NCBI GenBank assembly: GCA_934462925.1
Contig: CAKSIT010000002.1
Span: 163,344 to 227,343 of the forward strand
DNA: 64,000 nt
Source: an uncultured Oscillospiraceae bacterium
GTDB lineage: Bacteria; Bacillota; Clostridia; Oscillospirales; Ruminococcaceae
Direction: 5' to 3'
Below, piece after piece: positions 1-6,924 of this stretch. Position numbers and translations under genes: made by a program. The stretch's first letter is position 1, and each line of letters opens with the position of its first letter. Below the pieces are notes generated by a model that worked only from the letters and a program-made list of their open reading frames with translations, did no database searches and was not told the DNA's origin.

Positions 1-2
1 TT

Positions 3-821
3 GCGCTGGCGTTTTTTGACAGCAAGCTGCTTGACGACCAGCGCTGGGAGCATACCGTAGAGGAGAACATGGAGCGCGCTCTCGAAAATCAGGAGTTCGA
101 GGTGTATCTCCAGCCGAAGTACAGCCCTGCGGACGAAAAGCTTTCGGGCGCGGAGGCGCTCATTCGCTGGATAAGCCCCGAAAACGGGTTTATCTCCCCG
201 GGGCGCTTTATTCCGATATTCGAGAAAAACGGCTTTATAACTAAGATTGACGACTACATGATAACCCATGTGGCGGCGCAGCAGGCGCGGTGGCTGGCGG
301 AGGGCAAGCCTATCGTTCCCGTGTCGGTGAACGTTTCGCGCGCGCACTTTGCAAACCCCGACCTTGCGGAGCATATCGCCGCGCTTGTGGACGAGTACGC
401 CGTGCCGCATGAATACATTGAGATTGAGCTTACCGAAAGCGCGTTCTTTGACGACAAGGCGGCGCTGCTTGAAACGGTAAGGCGGCTTAAGAAAAGCGGC
501 TTTGACATTTCAATGGACGATTTCGGCGCGGGCTACTCGTCGCTCAACTCACTTAAGGACCTGCCGCTCGACGTGCTTAAGCTTGACGCGGAGTTCTTCA
601 GAGGCGAGGCGGACGGGCGCAGCGAGGTTGTGGTAAGCGAGGCCATAAGGCTCGCGAAAAGCCTTGAAATGCGCATTGTAGCCGAGGGCGTGGAGAAAAA
701 GGAGCAGGTGGACTTCCTTGCGGCGAACGGCTGCGACATGATACAGGGATTTTACTTTGCAAAGCCCATGCCCATAGCGGATTTTGAAAAGAAGCATTAC
801 GAAGCAAAGGAGCAGGCATGA
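3..821 (+). CDS. EAL-domain cyclic di-GMP phosphodiesterase (5' end outside window)
   Basis: The frame is open from the left edge, so the gene begins upstream; 272 residues are visible. The first 30 or so resemble the helical linker that normally follows a GGDEF domain, so the full protein is probably GGDEF-EAL (inference). The EAL domain is complete. It shows the EALIRW signature, VNVSR, ELTES, the acidic pair in MDDFGAGYSSL, LKLD, AEGVE and QGFYFAKP. All usual metal and substrate positions are filled, so hydrolysis of cyclic di-GMP to pGpG is expected. The stop overlaps the next start (ATGA), which suggests translational coupling with the following TIM-barrel gene. Confidence 0.9.
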   Translation, partial: ALAFFDSKLLDDQRWEHTVEENMERALENQEFEVYLQPKYSPADEKLSGAEALIRWISPENGFISPGRFIPIFEKNGFITKIDDYMITHVAAQQARWLAEGKPIVPVSVNVSRAHFANPDLAEHIAALVDEYAVPHEYIEIELTESAFFDDKAALLETVRRLKKSGFDISMDDFGAGYSSLNSLKDLPLDVLKLDAEFFRGEADGRSEVVVSEAIRLAKSLEMRIVAEGVEKKEQVDFLAANGCDMIQGFYFAKPMPIADFEKKHYEAKEQA

Positions 822-1777
822 AAACGGTTTTTATAGACAGAAGCCTGTGTTCGGGCAGGATAAGGGAGAACGCCCGCCCCGAACACATCTGCAGCTATAT
901 AAAGGCGCTTGCGGACGCGGGCGTAAAGTATGTGGAGCTTGACTTCCACTCGATATTAAAGCTGCACGAGCTGCCGGACGGCATAGGTTACATTTTCAGA
1001 ATGCGCGACCCCGCGTTTGCGGAGCTTATGAACGTGTTCGATTTCAGCTACGTCGTGGTGACGCTCGAGGATATACGCAGGCGCTTCAGGCTTACAGCGC
1101 CCGCGATAATGGAGCTGCCCTCGCGCACGCGGCTTTCGCACGGGCTTGTAAGGCTTATAAACAGCCAGCTTGACGGCCATGTCGGCATGATAAGGCTCTG
1201 CGGCGACTTTGGGCTTATGACCATGCAGGATGCGGCGGGGTTCGTGCTGGGGCTTAAGAACAGCGTTACAGTACCCGTTGACCTTTGCCCCACGAACGAC
1301 GGCAGGACGGCGCTCGACAGCGCGGTAAAGCTTTCGCTTACGGGCGCGGACAGCGTAACGCTCTGCACGGGCAATTCGCGCAGATTTGCGAGCTTTGAGG
1401 AGTATATGTTCACGATGATGTCGGTGTACAGCACTATCCCGCACGAGCTTAACCTTGCGGCGGTGCTGCGCGCTTCTGTGTACCGCAGGCTTGTGTTTGA
1501 GGGCGCGCAGGACTGCGTGGGCGAAATAATGCGCCTTATCGACCACGATATAAACAATCTCATAAACGTGGACACGGGCGCGCAGTCGAAGCTGCACGTG
1601 GCGCTGCGCGACAGCCAGCTGCTGCACAGGTATTTCGCGACAGCGCTTGAGCGCATGGCGCAGGAGGAAGATATCCCCGAGGATATACTCGATGAAATAA
1701 CCGCCGCGCTCGCGCATTTCGACATGACGCTTTTCAGCCCCGAGATACGGCAGGAAGGCACAGGGCTGCTTAACTAG
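818..1777 (+). CDS. divergent DRE-TIM/HMGL-like barrel protein, function unknown
   Basis: This is a 319-residue soluble protein with no signal peptide or membrane segment. It resembles the homocitrate/isopropylmalate synthase (HMGL-like) barrel. Residues 32-42 (ADAGVKYVELD) match the first barrel helix-strand. Residues 153-186 (VPVDLCPTNDGRTALDSAV then LTGADSVTLCTGNS) occupy the place of the family's HxHND.G.A...A...GA....T..G segment. The metal-binding HxH of true synthases reads DLC here and the N-terminal catalytic RDG-type motif is absent, so ordinary aldol-type chemistry is doubtful. The start is fixed by AAGGAGC just upstream and a 4-nt overlap with the EAL gene. Family assignment is inference from motif layout. 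Confidence 0.6.
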   Translation: MKTVFIDRSLCSGRIRENARPEHICSYIKALADAGVKYVELDFHSILKLHELPDGIGYIFRMRDPAFAELMNVFDFSYVVVTLEDIRRRFRLTAPAIMELPSRTRLSHGLVRLINSQLDGHVGMIRLCGDFGLMTMQDAAGFVLGLKNSVTVPVDLCPTNDGRTALDSAVKLSLTGADSVTLCTGNSRRFASFEEYMFTMMSVYSTIPHELNLAAVLRASVYRRLVFEGAQDCVGEIMRLIDHDINNLINVDTGAQSKLHVALRDSQLLHRYFATALERMAQEEDIPEDILDEITAALAHFDMTLFSPEIRQEGTGLLN

Positions 1778-1807
1778 AGATACATGGAACGAAAGGAAAG
1801 AGATAAA

Positions 1808-2608
1808 ATGATAAAGCTAATAGCAAGCGACCTTGACGGCACGCTGCTTGACGACGAAAAACGCCTGCCCGCGGACTTTTTCGAGGTACTCGACCGTATA
1901 TTTGAAAAGGGCGTGCGCTTTGCAGTGTCAAGCGGGCGCACCTACAACGCGGTGGAGCATTTGTTCCCTGCGGAATACTGCAAGAAAATGGACTTCATCT
2001 GCGACAACGGCGCGTGCATTCTGCGCGGGGGCGAGCCGCTCGACATAACCCCGCTCGACAGGGGGACGTTTACCGAGCTTCTTGACGCGTGCGCGAAAAT
2101 AGGCAGGCTTAAGGTGCTTGTCTGCGCGGCGGGCGGCACTTACCACCTTGCGGACAGCGACGAGTTCAACGCGGAGGTACGCAAGTTCTACAAAAACCAC
2201 ATTGTGTGCGACAGCCTTTACGATGTAAAGGACACGATTTACAAGCTCGCTGTCTGCGATATGCAGGGGACAATGCAGCGCGCGAAGCCCGCTGTAGACG
2301 CGATATTCGGCAGCAGGCTCAACGTGCAGGTTTCAGGACCTGTGTGGATGGACGTTATGGCGAGCGGCGTGAACAAGGGTGCGGCGCTGCGCAGGCTCAC
2401 GGAGCTTGTGGGCGCGCAGTATGAAAACGTCATGGCTTTCGGCGACTACTTTAACGACGTTGAAATGCTCAAAGCGGCGGGCTGGAGCTTCTGCATGGAA
2501 AACGGCCACGAGGACGTAAAGAAGCTGTGCCGCTACGTTGCGCCCTCAAACAACGAGGGCGGCGTTACGCGCATGATACGCCGCTATGTGCTGGGGGACA
2601 GAGTATGA
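1808..2608 (+). CDS. Cof-type HAD-superfamily phosphatase
   Basis: A 266-residue cytosolic HAD phosphatase of the Cof/YidA group. Motif I is DLDGTLLDD (residues 8-16, nucleophile and acid/base aspartates), motif II is the serine in SSGR, the lysine is in NKGAALRRL, and motif III is FGDYFNDVEML. A C2-type cap lies between motifs II and III. Such enzymes dephosphorylate sugar phosphates, flavin nucleotides or similar small molecules; the substrate cannot be read here. I chose the ATG at 1808 because GGAAAG lies about 8 nt upstream. An in-frame ATG at 1784 has no comparable site. The stop overlaps the next start. Confidence 0.88.
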   Translation: MIKLIASDLDGTLLDDEKRLPADFFEVLDRIFEKGVRFAVSSGRTYNAVEHLFPAEYCKKMDFICDNGACILRGGEPLDITPLDRGTFTELLDACAKIGRLKVLVCAAGGTYHLADSDEFNAEVRKFYKNHIVCDSLYDVKDTIYKLAVCDMQGTMQRAKPAVDAIFGSRLNVQVSGPVWMDVMASGVNKGAALRRLTELVGAQYENVMAFGDYFNDVEMLKAAGWSFCMENGHEDVKKLCRYVAPSNNEGGVTRMIRRYVLGDRV

Positions 2609-2937
2609 ACATACAGATATTCGGCAGGGCAAAGTGCTTCGACACCAAAAAGGCGGAGCGCTACTTCAAGGAGCGCGGCATAAAGTTCCAGTATATCGAC
2701 CTTTCCACAAAGGGTATGAGCCGCGGCGAACTTGAAAGCGTGGCGCGCGCCCTCGGCGGCATAGACGCGCTTATAGACGAAAACTCGCGCGATTACGCGC
2801 AGATAAAGTACCTCTACGACGACGCAAAGCCTGAGAAGCTCGCAGAGCTTCCCTCGCTTTACAAAACGCCGATAGTGAGAAACGGCAGGCAGGCGACGGC
2901 GGGCTACTGCCCCGACGTGTGGAAGTCGTGGAGCTGA
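2605..2937 (+). CDS. ArsC/Spx-family thioredoxin-fold protein
   Basis: A 110-residue protein of the ArsC/Spx/YffB family (glutaredoxin-like fold). The single N-terminal cysteine lies in KCFDTKKA (Cys11), as in the CxxxK/R active-site loop. The C-terminal part has KTPIVRNGRQATAGY, which matches the family's conserved segment with a substrate-contacting arginine. It lacks the second Spx redox cysteine at +3, so it is nearer the ArsC/YffB branch than true Spx. The start overlaps the HAD stop as ATGA, so it is translated in the same operon. The actual electron donor or substrate is unknown. Confidence 0.8.
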   Translation: MNIQIFGRAKCFDTKKAERYFKERGIKFQYIDLSTKGMSRGELESVARALGGIDALIDENSRDYAQIKYLYDDAKPEKLAELPSLYKTPIVRNGRQATAGYCPDVWKSWS

Positions 2938-2953
2938 ATTATAGGGAGAGTAT

Positions 2954-4216
2954 ATGGCGGCAAAAATAATTATTATCGTGGTGCTGATAGCCTTTTCGGG
3001 CTTCTTTTCGGCGACGGAAACGGCGTTTTCAAGCGTGAACAGGATACGCCTTAAATCAATGGCGGAGAACGGCTCGCGCGGGGCGGAGCGCGCGCTCGGC
3101 ATACTTAAAAGGTACGACAAGGCGCTCACCACAATCCTTATAGGCAACAACATTGTAAACATTGCAACGTCCTCTATAGCGACCGTGCTTATGATAGCGG
3201 CGATAGGCGAGAAGTACGGCTCGCTTGTGTCTACGATAGCGACGACGCTTGTTGTGCTGACGTTCGGCGAGATACTGCCCAAAAGCATTGCAAAGGACTT
3301 TGCAGAGTCGCTGTGCATTGCGTTTTCGGGGATACTTAGCTTTCTTATGGCGATATTCACGCCGTTCTCTGCGTTCTTTATCCTGTTTAAAAAGGGGATA
3401 AGCCGCCTAATGCACCAAAAGGAGAGCGTGAGTGTAACCGAGGAGGAGCTTATGGCGATAATAGACGAGATTGAGGACGAGGGCGTGCTTGAACAGCAGG
3501 AGAGCGACCTTGTGAGAAGCGCTTTGCAGTTCGACGAAACAACGGTTGACGAGATAATCACCCCGAGGGTGAGCATAACCGCCGCCGAGATAAACGACAG
3601 CCCGCAGAGCGTGCGCGAAAAGTTCCTGTCGGAACAGTATTCGCGAATGCCCGTGTACGAGAAAACGCTCGATAATATCGTCGGCATAGTCACCGAAAAG
3701 GACTTTTTCCGCGAGTACGAAAAGAACGGCGGGAACATCACGGTGCGCGGCATAATGCAGGATACTATCTACTTTCCGCATATGCTGAGGATATCCGAGG
3801 TGCTTAAGAAAATGCAGAAGCACAAGTGCCATATGTCCGTGGTGCTGGACCAGCACGGCGGCACGCTCGGCATAGTGACGATGGAGGATATTCTGGAGGA
3901 GCTTGTGGGCGAGATATGGGACGAGAGCGACGAGGTGAAAAGCCCCGTAACGGCGCTTGGCGAGGACGAGTTTGAGGTGTACGGCGATGTGTCGCTAAAC
4001 AGCCTGCGCAGGTGGCTTGCCGACCGCGACATAGACGCGCCGCTCAGCGACGAGGCGCATACCGTCGCGGGCTGGGTGCTGGAGCTTTTCGGCAGTATCC
4101 CGAAAACGGGCGACGTTACCGAAACGGACGATTTTGTGATAACCGTGCTTGACGCCGCGGAGCTTCGCGTAAACAAAATCCGCGTGAAGCTTAAGCGGCT
4201 GCCCGAAAAGGAGTAA
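2954..4216 (+). CDS. CorC/HlyC-type membrane protein (DUF21-CBS-CBS-CorC_HlyC)
   Basis: A 420-residue membrane protein with the full hemolysin-C/CNNM layout. Residues 1-180 form the hydrophobic DUF21 (CNNM) domain with several membrane segments. It is followed by two CBS motifs (about 200-320; DEIITPRVSI and MSVVLDQHGGTLGIVTMEDILEELVGEIWDE are typical) and a C-terminal CorC_HlyC domain (about 335-420). Family members are linked to magnesium or divalent-cation efflux, with the CBS pair binding adenine nucleotides. AGGGAG precedes the ATG. It is 16 nt downstream of the ArsC-like gene, in the same orientation. Confidence 0.9.
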   Translation: MAAKIIIIVVLIAFSGFFSATETAFSSVNRIRLKSMAENGSRGAERALGILKRYDKALTTILIGNNIVNIATSSIATVLMIAAIGEKYGSLVSTIATTLVVLTFGEILPKSIAKDFAESLCIAFSGILSFLMAIFTPFSAFFILFKKGISRLMHQKESVSVTEEELMAIIDEIEDEGVLEQQESDLVRSALQFDETTVDEIITPRVSITAAEINDSPQSVREKFLSEQYSRMPVYEKTLDNIVGIVTEKDFFREYEKNGGNITVRGIMQDTIYFPHMLRISEVLKKMQKHKCHMSVVLDQHGGTLGIVTMEDILEELVGEIWDESDEVKSPVTALGEDEFEVYGDVSLNSLRRWLADRDIDAPLSDEAHTVAGWVLELFGSIPKTGDVTETDDFVITVLDAAELRVNKIRVKLKRLPEKE

Positions 4217-4300
4217 GGGCGGCAGTAGTCCCCGTTCGGGCGGGAGAGCCGCTCGGCGGGGGGCGAATCCCTTTATTGAAACGCGGCGGAGGTGAGCCGT

Positions 4301-4888
4301 ATGCGAAGCTTTTATCTGGTGCTGCTGCTTTTGTCGGGGGTATTTTTGCTGCTGGAGCTTATGGCGAGGGTATTTTTCGGCAGAACGCTCATACCCGACT
4401 CGGGCGTTCTGTTTGAGCGCAAAAAAAGCCGCCTTGAGTGGCAGACGGTATTCCCGAAGAATATGCTGAGGCTCATAATATTCGTGTTTATAAGCGCGCT
4501 GCTGGGGCTGCTGCTGGACCTTGCGGGATTTGCGGGATGGATTTCCATGCCGCTTGCGGCGGTAGGCGGGCTTGCGTTCAACTTTGCGCTAAACATGGCG
4601 ATAGCGCCGCTATACTTTAAGCTTAACAAAAGCGGCGCGCCGAAGCCTGCGCAGCTCGAGAGCATGGACGGCACGGTCACCGAGGACATAACCGCGGACG
4701 AATACGGCACGATACGGGTGCGCTGCGGAAAGCGCAGTTACTACTTTGCGGGCGCGACTGCGAACGGCAGGCCGCTCCCTGCGGGTACGCAGGTGATAAT
4801 AATATACAGCGAGGACGGCTTATGCTTCGCGGAGAGCGCGGAGCATTTCTTCGACATACTTTTTGAGGACGAGGAGGAACAGACGTGA
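4301..4888 (+). CDS. membrane protein with NfeD-like C-terminal OB fold
   Basis: A 195-residue protein with about three hydrophobic segments in residues 1-110 (MRSFYLVLLLLSGVFLLLEL, then two near 50-100). A roughly 75-residue soluble tail follows. The tail (GTVTEDITADEYGTIRVRCG through AGTQVIIIYSEDGLCFAES) has the strand pattern of the NfeD C-terminal OB fold; this is inference without a search. NfeD proteins usually partner SPFH proteins, but none is adjacent here. The start is ATG 4301, with GGAGGTGA ending 5 nt upstream. An in-frame GTG at 4292 lies inside that ribosome-binding site. It overlaps the next gene by 4 nt. Confidence 0.7.
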   Translation: MRSFYLVLLLLSGVFLLLELMARVFFGRTLIPDSGVLFERKKSRLEWQTVFPKNMLRLIIFVFISALLGLLLDLAGFAGWISMPLAAVGGLAFNFALNMAIAPLYFKLNKSGAPKPAQLESMDGTVTEDITADEYGTIRVRCGKRSYYFAGATANGRPLPAGTQVIIIYSEDGLCFAESAEHFFDILFEDEEEQT

Positions 4889-5232
4889 AAAAGTGGTATG
4901 CAGAGGAATACGAGTGGACGATAGAGGTGACGGGCTTTCTGCGCGGCGACAAAACCGAGCGCTACTGCCGCAACGGCGAGGAGATAGGCGACGTTTACAC
5001 CTGTACATACGGCTGCCCCGTAAACAAGGATGGGCAGGGCATATGCTCAAAGTGTATGTCGGTGATGTTTCCGATAATGGAGGCTGTAAGGAGCGGCGGC
5101 GACCTGCGCAAAATCGGCGGCAGCGGGCAGTACACAAAGGACGTTGTCTGTCCGGACGGGTGCGTTATGTTCAGGCTTACCGCAAAGCCGCTCGGAAACG
5201 AGAATTTCCACACGGGCGGCTTCTGGGGCTGA
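4885..5232 (+). CDS. small cysteine-rich protein (TIGR04076-like)
   Basis: A 115-residue cytosolic protein beginning with GTG inside the stop of the preceding gene (GTGA overlap). It contains six cysteines, including CTYGC, CSKC and VVCPDGCVMFRL. The last segment resembles the CxDGxRPVxFK motif of the small TIGR04076 family, whose biochemical role is not established. The cysteine spacing suggests metal binding (inference). It is the last gene of the leftmost operon, and a terminator hairpin begins 16 nt after its stop. Confidence 0.65.
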   Translation: MKKWYAEEYEWTIEVTGFLRGDKTERYCRNGEEIGDVYTCTYGCPVNKDGQGICSKCMSVMFPIMEAVRSGGDLRKIGGSGQYTKDVVCPDGCVMFRLTAKPLGNENFHTGGFWG

Positions 5233-5247
5233 TTTGCGATAACAAAA

Positions 5248-5272
5248 ACACGGGGCGTTGCGCTCCGTGTTT
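5248..5272. terminator. terminator hairpin, first copy of 25-bp direct repeat (repeat A)
   Basis: A 10-bp stem (ACACGGGGCG / CGCTCCGTGT, one G-T pair) with a TTG loop, preceded by A's and followed by TTT. It is placed as the intrinsic terminator of the 4885-5232 gene. The identical 25 bp recur at 5462-5486, on the other side of the repeat element. This copy has lost most of its T-tract to the element. Confidence 0.85.
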
Positions 5273-5461
5273 CAGGCCGTCGAAAAACCCCCATACGGGG
5301 GTTTTCCGCCGAAACATCCGCACTGCGCGCACGGTTTGACGGCTTGCCGCCAAACCGCACACTTGTGCGGATAGAAGTGTTTTTTGCCTCGGGAAGCCCG
5401 AGGCAAAAAAGTTATTTCAAAGCCCGCATACGCAGGCAAAAATGACTTTTTCGACAGACTG
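5273..5461 (-). mobile_element. terminator-flanked structured repeat, copy A (189 bp)
   Basis: Non-coding element with imperfect 15-bp terminal inverted repeats (CAGGCCGTCGAAAAA at the left, TTTTTCGACAGACTG at the right). It lies in reverse orientation relative to copies B, C and D. Internal hairpins, read on the plus strand, are CCCCCATACGGGGG; a long stem with outer arms ATCCGCAC (5316-5323) and GTGCGGAT (5365-5372) around an inner CGGTTTGACGG arm; TTTTTTGCCTCGGG paired with CCCGAGGCAAAAAA; and a short GCCCGC/GCAGGC-type hairpin. It is flanked by perfect 25-bp direct repeats, each a whole terminator hairpin. No ORF is plausible. No family name is known to me. Confidence 0.85.
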
Positions 5462-5486
5462 ACACGGGGCGTTGCGCTCCGTGTTT
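5462..5486. terminator. terminator hairpin, second copy of 25-bp direct repeat (repeat A)
   Basis: Identical to 5248-5272 and continued by further T's (TTTTTAT), so this copy keeps the complete intrinsic-terminator form. Removing the element plus one repeat would restore a normal terminator directly after the 4885-5232 gene. Confidence 0.85.
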
Positions 5487-5530
5487 TTATATATCGGATA
5501 AGGCGCTGTTGAAATTAAGCGGCGCTAGGC

Positions 5531-5559
5531 TTGATTTTCCCGCAGCAATGTTGTATAAT
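5531..5559 (+). promoter_or_regulatory. sigma-A-type promoter for prmA
   Basis: TTGATT (5531-5536), a 17-bp spacer, and TATAAT (5554-5559). It lies 52 bp upstream of the prmA start, with nothing else in the 5487-5611 gap. Confidence 0.8.
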
Positions 5560-5611
5560 AAAAGAAGCGGCTGTTTTTGGTCGGGATAATAAAATATACG
5601 GAGAGAAAAGC

Positions 5612-6583
5612 ATGGATAACTTTATACAGATAGACATTTACACCTCGTCGCAGGCGATAGACGGTATAACGGGCGCGCTTACGGACTACGGCATAACGGG
5701 GTTCATTATTCAGGACAGTGCGGACTTTGAGAGCTTTCTCGAGGACAAGAACGCCAACTGGGACTACGTTGACGACGAGCTTATGGGGCTTAAGACGGTA
5801 GAGCCGCACATCACGCTTTACGTTCACGACAACGCGCAGGGCGCGGAAATGCTTGCTGCGATACGCACGCTTGTAGACGGCTACGCGCAGAACAACGCGG
5901 ACGGCTATTACGGCAATATCCGCATGGTGCTTGCAAACGTAAAGGAGGAGGACTGGGCGAACAACTGGAAGCGCTTCTACAAGCCGTTCCGCGTGGGCAG
6001 AAGCCTTGTGATAAAGCCCTCGTGGGAGGACGTTGAGCCTGCCGCGGGCGACCGCATTCTCGAAATAGACCCCGCCTCTACCTTTGGCACGGGGCAGCAC
6101 CACACCACAAAGCTTGTTATGGAAACGCTCGAGGACGTGATTAAGGGCGGCGAGCGCGTGCTTGATTTGGGCTGCGGCAGCGGCATTCTGTCGATTGCTT
6201 GTATGCTGTTCGGCGCGCAGAGCATAACCATGTGCGATATTTTTGAGAACGCGGTAAAAACCGCCGCCGAAAACGCCGCAAAGAACCGCATAGACCCGTC
6301 GTGCTGCCGCACGTTCTGCGGCAACATAATAGACGACGAGGAGCTTCGCGCTCGCATAGGCACGGGCTACGACGTTATCTGCGCAAACATAGTCGCGGAC
6401 GTTATAATAGGCATGGCGCAGTATTTCGGCGGATTTATGAAGCCCGAAGCGCGGCTCATAGTGTCGGGCATTATAGACGAGCGCCTTGACGAGGTTATGG
6501 CGGCGCTGCGCGAAAACGGCTTTAAGGCTCTCGCGGAAAAGAACGAGGAAGGCTGGAACTGCGTGCTTCTCTCGCGGGAGTAA
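5612..6583 (+). CDS. prmA: ribosomal protein L11 methyltransferase
   Basis: A 323-residue SAM-dependent methyltransferase that trimethylates ribosomal protein L11. The N-terminal substrate-recognition domain covers about residues 1-130. The catalytic domain has DPASTFGTGQHHTTKL, which is the PrmA hallmark, then SAM motif I LDLGCGSGILSIA, and CANIVADVI as motif IV. The ATG at 5612 follows GGAGAG by 6 nt; upstream in-frame codons do not resemble PrmA and are excluded. It has its own promoter at 5531-5559 and starts a co-directional run through the RecD2-type and ComFC-like genes. Confidence 0.95.
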   Translation: MDNFIQIDIYTSSQAIDGITGALTDYGITGFIIQDSADFESFLEDKNANWDYVDDELMGLKTVEPHITLYVHDNAQGAEMLAAIRTLVDGYAQNNADGYYGNIRMVLANVKEEDWANNWKRFYKPFRVGRSLVIKPSWEDVEPAAGDRILEIDPASTFGTGQHHTTKLVMETLEDVIKGGERVLDLGCGSGILSIACMLFGAQSITMCDIFENAVKTAAENAAKNRIDPSCCRTFCGNIIDDEELRARIGTGYDVICANIVADVIIGMAQYFGGFMKPEARLIVSGIIDERLDEVMAALRENGFKALAEKNEEGWNCVLLSRE

Positions 6584-6628
6584 CGCGGCGCGGCGCTTTG
6601 CATATACTGCTATAAGGAGGCGGTATAT

Positions 6629-6922
6629 GTGGGTGCAGGCGAGTTTTTGTACGTGTTCGTGCTGATGTTTTTAGCGATATTCGGGCTTGCAATGCTGATA
6701 AAGGCGCTGGCGTGGGCGCTTCTGCAACAGCGCGGCGGCAGGTTCGAGGTGTACGTTAAGGCGGACGCGGACGCGGAAGATTTTGTGGATTTCGCGCGGC
6801 AGACGGGGCATATAAAGCAGGTGAACATTATGCTCACAGGCGGCGAATGCGACGAGCAGGCGCGGCTTCTCGCGCAGAAATACGCGCTGGTAAGGCTTTG
6901 CAGGATAAAACAGGAGAAGTGA
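6629..6922 (+). CDS. small membrane-anchored protein, unknown
   Basis: A 97-residue protein starting at GTG, with AAGGAGG 8 nt upstream. Residues 5-30 form one hydrophobic membrane segment (FLYVFVLMFLAIFGLAMLIK). A roughly 60-residue soluble tail follows (FEVYVKADADAEDFVDFARQ...), with two cysteines. It lies between prmA and the helicase gene with almost no spacing, so it is co-transcribed. I do not recognise a family. Confidence 0.7.
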   Translation: MGAGEFLYVFVLMFLAIFGLAMLIKALAWALLQQRGGRFEVYVKADADAEDFVDFARQTGHIKQVNIMLTGGECDEQARLLAQKYALVRLCRIKQEK

Positions 6923-6924
6923 CA

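Noticed and set aside
5248..5486. Group IIC intron at a terminator
   Set aside because: Too short, no reverse transcriptase, no domain V-like sequence, and introns do not duplicate the terminator.
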